Below the pieces are notes generated by a model, which had not been told where the DNA came from, made no database searches, and saw only the letters and a program-made list of their open reading frames with translations. This document shows, piece by piece, positions 46,389 to 54,875 of a stretch of DNA of 64,000 nt; the stretch's first letter is position 1, and every line of letters begins with the position of its first letter. The stretch covers positions 310,001 to 374,000 of the forward strand of contig CAWHFP010000003.1 of assembly GCA_963828445.1 (NCBI GenBank), written 5' to 3'. Both the position numbers and the translations under genes were made by a program. The stretch comes from Bog-532 sp963828445. GTDB lineage: Bacteria; Actinomycetota; Actinomycetes; Streptosporangiales; Streptosporangiaceae.

Positions 46389-47135
46389 TCAGGCGCCGGG
46401 GTCCAGGAGGCCGATGGCCAGATGTTCGCCCCAGCGGGGGGTGACGCCGGACGGGGCCAGGACCAGGCCGTCCGGCCGCACCGCAGGGGTAGGCGGTTCG
46501 TCACCTCGCTGGGCCGCCTGCACCAGGTCACGCAGCCGGGTCTGGACGTTGCGGTAGAAGCGATGCTGCATCCAGTGCCCGAAGATCCGGAAGCCCCAGC
46601 GGACGACGGGGTTGGCGATCCGGGAGCGGCGCGAGTAGCCGGTCACGCGGAACGCGATCTGCCCGGTACCGACGTTCTTGATCACCTCGTAGGTCAGGCG
46701 GCCCTGCTCCAGATGGCCCCGCAGGGTCTGATAGCACCAGCCCCAGACCCGCTCGCGGCCGACGCTGGTGTCCCGGGTCTCATCGAGCACCCCGGTGATC
46801 CGCACGCCCAGGTAGAAGCGCAGGATCAGGAACCGTCCCTCCAGCAGCATGGTGCGGCCGAGCAGCTCCCCGCCGCCGCGGTACACCGCGCGCAGAATCC
46901 GGGCGTCGGCGAACTCGTAGTGGCTGACCAGCTGCTTTGCGGTCTCCCAGGGACCGCCGGCGACCGGGTCGCCCGGCGGCTCGTGGCCGATCACCGCGGC
47001 CACGCTGTCCACGTGCCAGCGGCCCTCGGGGCGGCCGTCCTCCGGAGCCCGGGCCGGATCGTAGTTGAGACCCCGATCGTCCAGGCTGTCCAGGGCCGCG
47101 GCCTCGTCGACCGGGCCGAGCAGCCACTCCCGCAC
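46389..47135 (-). CDS. DUF1990-family protein (first of two)
   Basis: A 248-residue protein. The signature DRGLNYDPARAPEDG near the N-terminus and a central core (VWGWCYQTLRGHLEQGRLTY, EVIKNVGTGQIAFRVTGYSR) fit DUF1990, a lipocalin-like domain of unknown function. The C-terminal ~35 residues are Pro-rich. It overlaps the stop of the small membrane protein upstream by one base. Confidence 0.78.
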   Translation of the reverse strand: MREWLLGPVDEAAALDSLDDRGLNYDPARAPEDGRPEGRWHVDSVAAVIGHEPPGDPVAGGPWETAKQLVSHYEFADARILRAVYRGGGELLGRTMLLEGRFLILRFYLGVRITGVLDETRDTSVGRERVWGWCYQTLRGHLEQGRLTYEVIKNVGTGQIAFRVTGYSRRSRIANPVVRWGFRIFGHWMQHRFYRNVQTRLRDLVQAAQRGDEPPTPAVRPDGLVLAPSGVTPRWGEHLAIGLLDPGA

Positions 47136-47350
47136 TACTCGGCGTCCTGCACCGAGTCGCCGATCAGCCAGAACATGGGCGGCCAGAGCCCGACGAACAG
47201 CGCGCGGCGCTCGGCGTTGCCGCGTTCGTCCTGGTCGACCGTTTTGGCCCGGATCCACAGCCCGATGCACAGCCCGATGGTGGCCAGCGACGTGGCATGC
47301 AGATAGCTGCTGCGCAGGCCGGTGCGCTGCACCGCTTCCGTCACCGTCAT
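47135..47350 (-). CDS. Small membrane protein
   Basis: A 71-residue protein with two probable membrane helices (YLHATSLATIGLCIGLWIRA and RALFVGLWPPMFWLIGDSVQ) joined by a short charged loop VDQDERGNAER. The start at 47350 has a good GGAGGG ribosome site. It is coupled to the DUF1990 gene downstream and divergent from a second DUF1990 gene. Function unknown. Confidence 0.7.
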   Translation of the reverse strand: MTVTEAVQRTGLRSSYLHATSLATIGLCIGLWIRAKTVDQDERGNAERRALFVGLWPPMFWLIGDSVQDAE

Positions 47351-47413
47351 CTGGTTTCCCTCCGTGTGACCCCGTCGACCTGGGACGGCTTCCCCGCGTG
47401 GCACGATTTAGTC

Positions 47414-48133
47414 ATGTCGTCAACGAGCCGTTCCATCCAGGCCCGGACCGTGCTGAGCTGGCCCGCCGGGATCGCGGTGGTTTCCTGGCAGTACATGTGG
47501 CGGACCACACCGCTGCACCGGTCCGAAGTGACCGGGAGCCGGGAAGACCTGCCCGACCCCGCCGACGAAAGCAGCCAGACTGGGGACAACCGCCAGCCCG
47601 CCAGCGTGGGCGTCGGCCCGCTGCTGCACCGCACCTACGCCGTGGACATCGCCGGCAGCGACATGGACCCCGCGGTCCTGATCGACCGGGTGGCCGCGCG
47701 GCTGAACCAGGTCACGCCCGCGGTGGCCGTCTTCCGCAAGACCCGCGGCCAGGACGGTGAAGGCCAGGTCAGCTACGGCGACGAGTTCGTCGTCCGCATG
47801 CCCGGCCCCTGGGACGGCCCGGTGCGGGTGGTGAAGCGCGAACCGGGTTCGTTCCGGCTCGGCACCCTGCAAGGCCACCTGGAGGCGGGCGAGATCGAGT
47901 TCCGGGCGACCCGCCAGGGCCAGACCCTGTGCTTCGAGATCGAGTCGTGGGCCCGGGCCGGCGACCGGCTGTCCAACCTGCTGTACAACAAGTTGCGGCT
48001 GGCCAAGGAGATCCAGCTGAACATGTGGACGCACTTCTGCATCCGGACCGCGGCCCTGGCCGGCGGACGGCCGCGGGGCGGCGTCACCATCCGGACCCGA
48101 TGGGTGGACTGGCCCGGCGCCACGGCGCGGTGA
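47414..48133 (+). CDS. DUF1990-family protein (second of two)
   Basis: A 239-residue relative of the product of 46389-47135. It begins with a possible membrane anchor (TVLSWPAGIAVVSWQYMW). The core contains GPLLHRTYAVDIAGSDMDPA, VVKREPGSFRLGTLQGHLEA and GEIEFRATRQGQTLCFEIES. Having two diverged members on opposite strands suggests an ancient duplication or a hetero-oligomer. Function unknown. Confidence 0.75.
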   Translation: MSSTSRSIQARTVLSWPAGIAVVSWQYMWRTTPLHRSEVTGSREDLPDPADESSQTGDNRQPASVGVGPLLHRTYAVDIAGSDMDPAVLIDRVAARLNQVTPAVAVFRKTRGQDGEGQVSYGDEFVVRMPGPWDGPVRVVKREPGSFRLGTLQGHLEAGEIEFRATRQGQTLCFEIESWARAGDRLSNLLYNKLRLAKEIQLNMWTHFCIRTAALAGGRPRGGVTIRTRWVDWPGATAR

Positions 48134-48140
48134 CCGGGAC

Positions 48141-48171
48141 GAACGGCGTTCAGAGCCACCGAACGGCGTTC
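48141..48171. promoter_or_regulatory. Tandem TetR operators
   Basis: Two identical palindromes GAACG-G-CGTTC at 48141-48151 and 48161-48171, spaced exactly 20 bp (about two helical turns), followed by a TAGGAT -10-like hexamer at 48183-48188 and the TetR ATG at 48195. The downstream copy covers the expected -35 position, so binding should repress. Confidence 0.7.
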
Positions 48172-48194
48172 GATTCGTTGGCTAGGATGGGGGC

Positions 48195-48923
48195 ATGTCA
48201 CCGACTCCGCGGGAGCGGCGGGCCGCGCGGCTCGGCATCGATACCGGTCCCCCGGCCGTCCGGCGCGGCCCGTCCGGGGGGACCAAGAAGCCGATCACGG
48301 TCGAGGCCATCATCGGCACCGCGTTCGGCATCGTGGAACGCGAAGGCTACGAGGCGCTGACCATGCGACGGCTGGCCACCGCGCTGGAGACCGGCCCGTC
48401 CTCGCTGTACGCGCACGTGGTCAACAAGGAGGACCTGGACGAACTGCTCATCGGGCGGCTGTGCGCCGAGATCGAGCTGCCCGAACCGGATCCGGACCGC
48501 TGGCGGGAGCAGATCGCCAGCGTGTGCGCTCAGCTGCGCGACCAGTACCTGCGCTACCCCGGCATCTCCCGGGCCGCCTTCGCGGCCGCCCCCACCAACC
48601 TGGACATCATCCGGGTCAGCGAGGGCATGCTGGCCATCCTGCTGGCCGGGGGCCTGGACCCGCAGGCCGCCGCCTGGGCGATCGACTCGCTGACGCTGTA
48701 CGTCAACGCCTACACCCTCGAACTCGCCCTGGTCAGCCACCGGCTCAGCCACCGTGACGACGACTGGGTGGTCGGCCGCGACGAGATGCTGCGCCGGTTC
48801 GCGGCCCTGCCCGACAGCTTCCCGCAGACCAAGCGCTACGCGGCCGAACTGACCGCCGGGACCAGCGACGACCGTTTCGGCTTCACCCTCGGCCTGATGA
48901 TCGACGGGCTAGCGGGACGATGA
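48195..48923 (+). CDS. TetR-family regulator
   Basis: A 242-residue repressor with an N-terminal HTH set back by about 35 basic residues (ITVEAIIGTAFGIVEREGYE, LTMRRLATALETGPSSLYAH) and a TetR_C-type ligand domain. It probably autoregulates through the tandem palindromes upstream and controls the epoxide-hydrolase-like gene that overlaps its stop codon (ATGA at 48920-48923). Confidence 0.88.
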   Translation: MSPTPRERRAARLGIDTGPPAVRRGPSGGTKKPITVEAIIGTAFGIVEREGYEALTMRRLATALETGPSSLYAHVVNKEDLDELLIGRLCAEIELPEPDPDRWREQIASVCAQLRDQYLRYPGISRAAFAAAPTNLDIIRVSEGMLAILLAGGLDPQAAAWAIDSLTLYVNAYTLELALVSHRLSHRDDDWVVGRDEMLRRFAALPDSFPQTKRYAAELTAGTSDDRFGFTLGLMIDGLAGR

Positions 48924-49821
48924 GCCTCATGGCCGAGTCGGGTGTGGTGCGGGCGGGAGTCCTCGACGTGGCGTTCGAGCGGCACGGGCCGGCGGCGGCT
49001 GGCCGGTGGTGCTGCTGCACGGCTTTCCGCAGGACGCCCGCTGCTACGACCGGGTCGCGCCGGCGCTGGCCGACGCGGGGGCCGACGTGGTCGTGCCCTA
49101 TCTGCGTGGTTACGGCGGCACGCGTTTCGTCAGCGCGGCCACGGTCCGGTCCGGGCAGCAGGCGGCGCTGGCCCACGACCTGCGGGAACTGATCGGCGCG
49201 CTGGGGCTGGCGGCGCCCATCGTGGCCGGGTTCGACTGGGGCGGGCGCGCGGCCTGCCTGGTCAGCATGTTGTGGCCGGAGCGGGTGTCCGGGCTGGTGA
49301 CCGCCTGGGGTTACAACGTGCAGGACATCCCGGCGGCGGGGCAGCCCGGCCCGCCCGAGGCCGAGCGGCGGCTCTGGTACCAGTACTACCTGCACGGCGA
49401 GCGGGGGCGGGCCGGGCTGGCCGCGAACCGGGCCGAGTACGCCCGGCTGCTGTGGCGGGAGTGGTCGCCGACCTGGGACTTCAGCGATGCGGAGTTCTCC
49501 GCCACCCAACCTTCATTTGATAATCCCGACTTCGTCGACGTGGTGGTCCACTCCTACCGGCACCGCTTCGGGCTGGTCGCCGGGGACCCTGCCTACCAGG
49601 CGACCGAGCAGGCGATCGCGGCCCAGCCGCGCATCACCGTGCCGACCGTGGTCCTCGACCCCACCGACGACTACCTGCACGCGCCCAAGCCGCGGGCCGA
49701 GCACGAGCGCCACTTCAGCAACCTGGTCGAATTGCGCACGGTCGAGGCCGGCCACAACCTGCCCCAGGAACGGCCGGACGAGTTCGCCGCTGCCGTCCTT
49801 GACCTGCACGCCCAGGTCTGA
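48920..49821 (+). CDS. Alpha/beta hydrolase, epoxide-hydrolase-like (one frameshift as read)
   Basis: About 300 residues after correction. The oxyanion motif is VVLLHGFPQDARCYDR, the nucleophile elbow is VAGFDWGGRAAC with Asp as nucleophile (as in epoxide hydrolases and haloalkane dehalogenases), the acid lies in VVLDPTDDYLHAP and the base in VEAGHNLPQE. One base is missing near 49001, separating MSLMAESGVVRAGVLDVAFE from the rest. Its ATG overlaps the TetR stop, so it is the likely target and its substrate the likely inducer. Confidence 0.85.
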
Positions 49822-49904
49822 CCGAGCCGGTGGCCCGGCGAGCCGTACTCCTGGCCTTGACTCTTAACGTTTAGTTGTGGACACTCGTGTTTAGGTTTCA
49901 GGGA

Positions 49905-49918
49905 TGTGAGCGCTAACA
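49905..49918. promoter_or_regulatory. LacI-type operator upstream of the GH54 gene
   Basis: TGTGAGCGCTAACA, a 14-bp near-palindrome centred on AGCGCT, matches the general LacI/CytR-type consensus with a central CG. It lies 125 bp before the arabinofuranosidase start, in the only AT-rich patch of the intergenic region. The LacI regulator at 31-32 kb is the nearest candidate to bind it. Confidence 0.6.
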
Positions 49919-50042
49919 ATTTCTGAGCATAGGTTTGCTCGGGTGATTTGGTGACCAAGTTCGATCAGCACTGCTCAGGCAGCGTTGTTCGGCTGGGCCG
50001 GTTCGGTTGGCGCAGCTGAGTCAGCATTGGAGCTGATCCCCC

Positions 50043-53000
50043 ATGTTCAGACCCTTCATCCGGCGCCGGCGCTTCAAGACCCTGGTGGCAGGGGCGGCCG
50101 TGGCCCTCCTGCCGGTGAGCCTCGCGCTGACGACCGCGACGGCACCGCAGGTGGCCCAGGCCGCGCAGACCACCCAGGCCCAGGCGGCCCAGGTCACCGC
50201 GAAGACCGCACCGCAGCCCAAGGCCCCGGCCCGGCCGCAGGGGCCCTGTGACATCTACGCCGCCGGCGGCACGCCCTGCGTGGCCGCGCACAGCACGACC
50301 CGGGCGCTGTACGCCGCCTACAACGGCCCGCTGTACCAGGTCATGCGCCTGTCGGACCACCGCACCAAGAACATCGGCGTGGTCCGGCCCCGCGCGCGGC
50401 CGACCCCGGACGCGGGCGGGTACGCCGACTCGGCGGCCCAGGACGCGTTCTGCGCCGACACCACCTGCCTGATCACCGAGGTCTTCGACCAGTCCGGGCA
50501 CGGCAACAACCTCACCCAGGCCCCGCACGGCGGGTTCAGCGGCCCGGCCCTGGGCGGGTACGACAACCTGCCGATCGCGACCATGGCCCCGGTGACGGTG
50601 GGCGGCCACCAGGCCTACGGCGTGTTCATCGAGCCGGGCATGGGCCTGCGCGACGACGACACCAACGGCATCGCCACCGGTGACCAGCCCGAAGGCATGT
50701 ACTGGATCGTCGACGGCCAGCACTACAACGACGGCTGCTGCTTCGACTACGGCAACGCCGAGATCGACAGCCGCGACGACGGCAACGGCACCATGGAGAC
50801 GTCCTACTTCGGTAACGCCACCGCCTGGTACCACGGGCCGCCGCCCGGCCCGTGGGTCATGACCGACCAGGAGAACAACCTGGTCGGCTGCGTGAACCCG
50901 GGCAGCACGTCCAAGCTCTGCCCCAACCTGCCCAGCGAGACCTCGCGCTTCCTGACCGCGATGGCCAAGGGCGAGCCGCACCAGTGGGAATCCCAGGCCG
51001 GCGACGCCCAGCAGGGCGCCCTGGCCACCATGTTCTCCGGCCCGCGGGTCGACTCCAGCTACGACCCCATGCGCAAGCAGGGCGGCATCGTGCTGGGCAA
51101 CGGCGGCGACAACAGCAACGGCTCCCAGGGCACCTTCTACGAAGGCGTGATGACGGCCGGGTACCCGACCGACGCCACCGACCAGCAGGTGCAGGCCAAC
51201 ATCGTGGCGGCCAAGTACGCCGTCCAGACGCTGAGCCTGACCCCGGCCTCGGCCACGGCCACGCCGCCGGGGCTGCAGACCTTCGCCCCCGGCTCCAGCC
51301 AGGAGTCCACGGTCACCTACACCAACACCACCAGCACGGCCGCGACCAACGTGCGGCTGTCCATTTCCCGGCCCAGCAGGCAGTGGAACGCCGTGGTCGA
51401 CGGCACCCGGGACGGCTCGAAGACCTATCCCTCGGTGGCCCCCGGGGCCAGCGTGAGCGCGACGTTCAAGGTCACCGCGGGGCCGGTACCGTTCCAGGGC
51501 GACCTGGTCGCCAACGCCACCTGGACCGGCTCGGCCAGCCACGCGCGGCAGAGCGCGACCAGCACCGAGCCGGTTCGCAACGTCAGCCCCATCAAGATCA
51601 ACGAGTTCCGCACCGGCACCAGCACCAACCCGACCAACTCGTTCATCGAGCTGTACAACTCCGGCAGCAGCACCGCCGACCTGTCCAACTGGACGCTGAC
51701 CGAGCACCCGACCCAGCAGCCCGTCTTCTCGACGGTGACCATTCCGGCCGGGACCAAGCTGGCCAGCCACCACTACTACCTGCTCGGCCTGGCCAGCTCG
51801 GGGCTGGCCGCCCCGGCCCGGGCGGGCGACAAAACCGTCAGCGTCAGCAGCACCTCGGGCCTGGCCCCCGGCCAGCAGGTCCAGATCGGCACCGGGTCGT
51901 CGGCCGAGACCCGCACCATCGCCTCCATCGCCAGTTCGGGCGCCACCGGGGCCCGGGTGCCCGGCAAGATCGGCAACGCGGTCAAGCTGGCGGGCGACGG
52001 CGAGTACGTGGCGCTGCCGGACGGCATCGTCAACGGGCTGCACGACTTCACCGTCTCGGCCTGGGTCAACCCGTCGCAGAACACCGCCTGGTCGCGGCTG
52101 TTCGACTTCGGGACCGGCCCCAACAACTACATGTTCCTGACCATGAGCGCGGGCGGCGGGCCGCTCCGCTACGCCATCACCACCAGTGGCAACGGCGCCG
52201 AGCAGCAGCTCAACGACACCACCACCCTGCCGCTGAACACCTGGTCGCTGGTCACGGTGACCCTGTCCGGCACCACCGGCACCCTGTACGTGAACGGCCA
52301 GCCGGTGGCCACCAACACCAACATGACCCTCAACCCGTCCAGCCTGGGTGACACCAACCAGAACTGGATCGGGCGCTCGCAGTTCGGTGCCGACCCGTAC
52401 CTGAACGGGACGGTGGACGACTTCAACATCTACGACCGGGCCCTGTCCGCGTCGGAGGTGGCGACCCTGGCTTCGGGCCAGGCGGGCGCGGGCGACGTCG
52501 CCGACTACAAGTTCGACGAGGCCTCCGGGTCCACCGCGCTGGACTCGTCCGGCAACGGCCACAACGCGACCATCATCGGGGCCGCGGGGTTCAGCACCCC
52601 GCTGTTCCAGCCGCTCCCCGACGGCCCGATCACCGTGCCGGTCGGCTCGACCAACGTGCCGGTGACCAGCACGGCGGGCTTCACGGTGGGCCAGAAGATC
52701 GCGCTCGGCTACGGCCGCACGTTCGAGACCGCCACCGTGACCGCGGTCGGCCAGCCGGGCAGCCAGTCCTACCTGGCGGCGGCGGCCGCGGCGGGCGCGA
52801 CCAGCCTCAAGGTCACCTCGACCGGCGGCATCACGGCCGGGGACAAGATCCGGCTCGACATCGGATCGAAGACCGAGACCGTCACCGTCACCGCGGTCGG
52901 CACGGCCGGCGCCAGCGGCACCGGCCTCACCCTGGCCGCTCCGCTGAAGTTCGACCACGCGGCCAACCTGCCGTTCAGCGACCACGGCACCGGGATCAGC

Positions 53001-53462
53001 TTCAGCCCGGCCACCCGGTTCGCGCACTCGAGCAACGAGCCGGTGCAGGCGCTGGACAGCAGCATCACGCTCAGCAAGCCGCTCGGCCGCGGTCACGCGA
53101 TCAACACGGCGGTGATCGACGGCGCGGTGACGACCGCCGGTTACCAGGGCCCGCCCGCCCCGGACCAGTGGTTCGGCGGCCCGGCCCTGTCGGCCAACGC
53201 GGGCAGCATGGTGGTCCGCAACGCCCAGGGCGTCGCCTCCGACAGCCTCAACTACGGCGGCCTGGTCGATCCCTGGCTGGCCGAGGGCTACCAGGGCAAG
53301 TCCGGCACCGGGCAGGAAGGCTGCTTCGTGGCCGCACCGGGCTCGGCGGCCGGCGCGGGCACCAGCGCCATCCGCTCCCCGGACGGCGCCGACACCGACA
53401 GCAACTGCACCGACTTCACCACGTCCGACAACCCCACCCCGGGTGGGGCCAACCAACCGTAA
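50043..53462 (+). CDS. Secreted multidomain alpha-L-arabinofuranosidase (GH54 catalytic domain)
   Basis: A 1139-residue exported enzyme that should release arabinose from arabinoxylan or arabinan. Order: Sec signal (LVAGAAVALLPVSLALTTAT); GH54 catalytic domain, residues ~65-400 (CDIYAAGGTPCVAAHSTTRA, CLITEVFDQSGHGNNLTQAP, CCFDYGNAEIDSRDDGNG, GNGGDNSNG), closely like fungal AbfB; a NEW3-type beta domain ~410-510; a lamin-tail-like domain ~518-595 (KINEFRTGTSTNPTNSFIEL); a LamG/concanavalin domain ~635-810; Thr/Gly-rich repeats of a VTSTAGFTVGQKI type; and a second lamin-tail-like end. The CBM42 domain usual in AbfB is absent. Confidence 0.9.
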   Translation: MFRPFIRRRRFKTLVAGAAVALLPVSLALTTATAPQVAQAAQTTQAQAAQVTAKTAPQPKAPARPQGPCDIYAAGGTPCVAAHSTTRALYAAYNGPLYQVMRLSDHRTKNIGVVRPRARPTPDAGGYADSAAQDAFCADTTCLITEVFDQSGHGNNLTQAPHGGFSGPALGGYDNLPIATMAPVTVGGHQAYGVFIEPGMGLRDDDTNGIATGDQPEGMYWIVDGQHYNDGCCFDYGNAEIDSRDDGNGTMETSYFGNATAWYHGPPPGPWVMTDQENNLVGCVNPGSTSKLCPNLPSETSRFLTAMAKGEPHQWESQAGDAQQGALATMFSGPRVDSSYDPMRKQGGIVLGNGGDNSNGSQGTFYEGVMTAGYPTDATDQQVQANIVAAKYAVQTLSLTPASATATPPGLQTFAPGSSQESTVTYTNTTSTAATNVRLSISRPSRQWNAVVDGTRDGSKTYPSVAPGASVSATFKVTAGPVPFQGDLVANATWTGSASHARQSATSTEPVRNVSPIKINEFRTGTSTNPTNSFIELYNSGSSTADLSNWTLTEHPTQQPVFSTVTIPAGTKLASHHYYLLGLASSGLAAPARAGDKTVSVSSTSGLAPGQQVQIGTGSSAETRTIASIASSGATGARVPGKIGNAVKLAGDGEYVALPDGIVNGLHDFTVSAWVNPSQNTAWSRLFDFGTGPNNYMFLTMSAGGGPLRYAITTSGNGAEQQLNDTTTLPLNTWSLVTVTLSGTTGTLYVNGQPVATNTNMTLNPSSLGDTNQNWIGRSQFGADPYLNGTVDDFNIYDRALSASEVATLASGQAGAGDVADYKFDEASGSTALDSSGNGHNATIIGAAGFSTPLFQPLPDGPITVPVGSTNVPVTSTAGFTVGQKIALGYGRTFETATVTAVGQPGSQSYLAAAAAAGATSLKVTSTGGITAGDKIRLDIGSKTETVTVTAVGTAGASGTGLTLAAPLKFDHAANLPFSDHGTGISFSPATRFAHSSNEPVQALDSSITLSKPLGRGHAINTAVIDGAVTTAGYQGPPAPDQWFGGPALSANAGSMVVRNAQGVASDSLNYGGLVDPWLAEGYQGKSGTGQEGCFVAAPGSAAGAGTSAIRSPDGADTDSNCTDFTTSDNPTPGGANQP

Positions 53463-53472
53463 CTTCCTCAGC

Positions 53473-53512
53473 CACCCCCGGTGCCCGCTCCAGGCTGCGG
53501 GCACCGGGGGTG
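53473..53512 (+). terminator. Strong hairpin terminator after the GH54 gene
   Basis: A perfect 16-bp inverted repeat (CACCCCCGGTGCCCGC at 53473-53488, complement at 53497-53512) with an 8-nt loop, 10 nt past the stop and followed by TTT. The clearest intrinsic terminator in the window. Confidence 0.85.
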
Positions 53513-53594
53513 TTTCATGCCCGGTGCCCGCGCCGGATCAGCTGACGGCAGGACGGCAGACCCGTTTGTCGGCCGTGCTGGTTAGCCTGCCAGG

Positions 53595-54755
53595 GTGATC
53601 AGCGCACTGGCGGTGGAGAACTACCGGTCGCTGCGCCGGCTGGTGCTGGCGGTGGACCAGCTGAACGTGGTGACCGGGCCGAACGGCAGCGGCAAGTCCA
53701 GCCTGTACCGGGCGCTGCGGCTGCTGGCCGATTCGGCCCGCAACGGCGCGGTGGCGGCGCTGGCCCGGGAGGGCGGGCTGGAGTCGGCGATGTGGGCCGG
53801 CTCGCCGGATGCGGGCCGGTCGATGCGGCGGGGCCGGGGACGGCCGCTCGTCCAGGGCGGGACCGAGCGGCGGCTGCTGCTGGGCTTCGCCGGCGACGAG
53901 TTCGGGTACGCGGCCGACCTGGGGGTGCCGCCGCCGTCGAAGTCGATGTTCGGCTCGGACCCGGAGATCAAGGCCGAGGCGGTGTGGGCTGGCCCGGTGC
54001 TGCGCCCGGCCGCGGTGCTGGCCGACCGGGGTCCCAGCGGCGCGGTGCGGATCCGGACCGCCGATGGGGACTGGGACCGGCCGCCGTACTACCTCAAGCC
54101 GTTCGACAGCATGCTGAGCGAGGTCGCCGATCCGCAGCGGGCACCGGAGCTGCTGGTCCTGCGCGAGCAGATCCGGTCCTGGCGGTTCTACGATCACCTG
54201 CGGACCGACGAGCGGGCCCCGGCCCGGACGGCCCAGGTCGGCACCCGGACCCCGGTGCTCAGCCACGACGGCGCGGACCTGGCCGCCGCGCTGCAGACGA
54301 TCCGCGAGATCGGCACCGACGACACCATGGACGAGGCGGTCAGCAACGCCTTTCCCGGCAGCCGCGTCGAGGTCACCGCCCACGGCGGCCGGTTCGAGCT
54401 GACCCTCCGCCAGCCCGGCCTGCAGCGGCCGCTGCGGGCCGCCGAAATCTCCGACGGCACGCTGCGCTACCTGCTGTGGGTGGCCGCGCTGCTGACACCC
54501 CGGCCGCCCGCGCTGCTGGTGCTGAACGAGCCGGAGACGAGCCTGCACCCCGAGCTGATCGGGCCGCTGGCCGACCTCATCGTCACCGCCTCGGCCCGGA
54601 CGCAGATCATCGTCGTCACCCACGCCCAGCCGCTGGTCAGCGCGCTCCGGGACGGCTCGGCCCGGGTGCTCGACCTGATCAAGGAGGACGGCCGGACGTT
54701 GCTGGACGGCCAGGGCATCCTCGACGAGCCGCCCTGGTACTGGCCGGACCGCTGA
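53595..54755 (+). CDS. AAA-family ATPase (RecF/SMC-like, AAA_21 type)
   Basis: A 386-residue stand-alone ATPase. Walker A is VVTGPNGSGKSSLYRAL, the signature-like segment is AAEISDGTLRYLL, Walker B is ALLVLNEPETSLHPEL and the H-loop is IIVVTHAQPLVSAL. The N-terminal ISALAVENYRSLRRLVLAV is typical of this group. There is no TOPRIM or nuclease domain as in OLD proteins, and no partner gene beside it, so a defence role cannot be claimed. The GTG start lacks a strong ribosome site. Confidence 0.85.
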   Translation: MISALAVENYRSLRRLVLAVDQLNVVTGPNGSGKSSLYRALRLLADSARNGAVAALAREGGLESAMWAGSPDAGRSMRRGRGRPLVQGGTERRLLLGFAGDEFGYAADLGVPPPSKSMFGSDPEIKAEAVWAGPVLRPAAVLADRGPSGAVRIRTADGDWDRPPYYLKPFDSMLSEVADPQRAPELLVLREQIRSWRFYDHLRTDERAPARTAQVGTRTPVLSHDGADLAAALQTIREIGTDDTMDEAVSNAFPGSRVEVTAHGGRFELTLRQPGLQRPLRAAEISDGTLRYLLWVAALLTPRPPALLVLNEPETSLHPELIGPLADLIVTASARTQIIVVTHAQPLVSALRDGSARVLDLIKEDGRTLLDGQGILDEPPWYWPDR

Positions 54756-54875
54756 AGGCCCCGACCGCTGACCGATCATCAGACGGTCGTCAGCGAGCCA
54801 ATGGCTCGGCCGGTTTGCGGTGTCTGCGCTATGGCCCGGGCCGGAGTACGTCCGCGGCCCAGAGCGCGGGTGCGG

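Noticed and set aside
49965..53504. 1179-codon minus-strand open frame opposite the GH54 gene
   Set aside because: Extreme Gly/Arg/Val composition with no domain; GH54 and LamG motifs on the plus strand are clear.
53595..54755. AAA ATPase considered as part of an OLD/Gabija-like defence system
   Set aside because: No TOPRIM/nuclease domain in the protein, and no helicase or other defence partner gene beside it.
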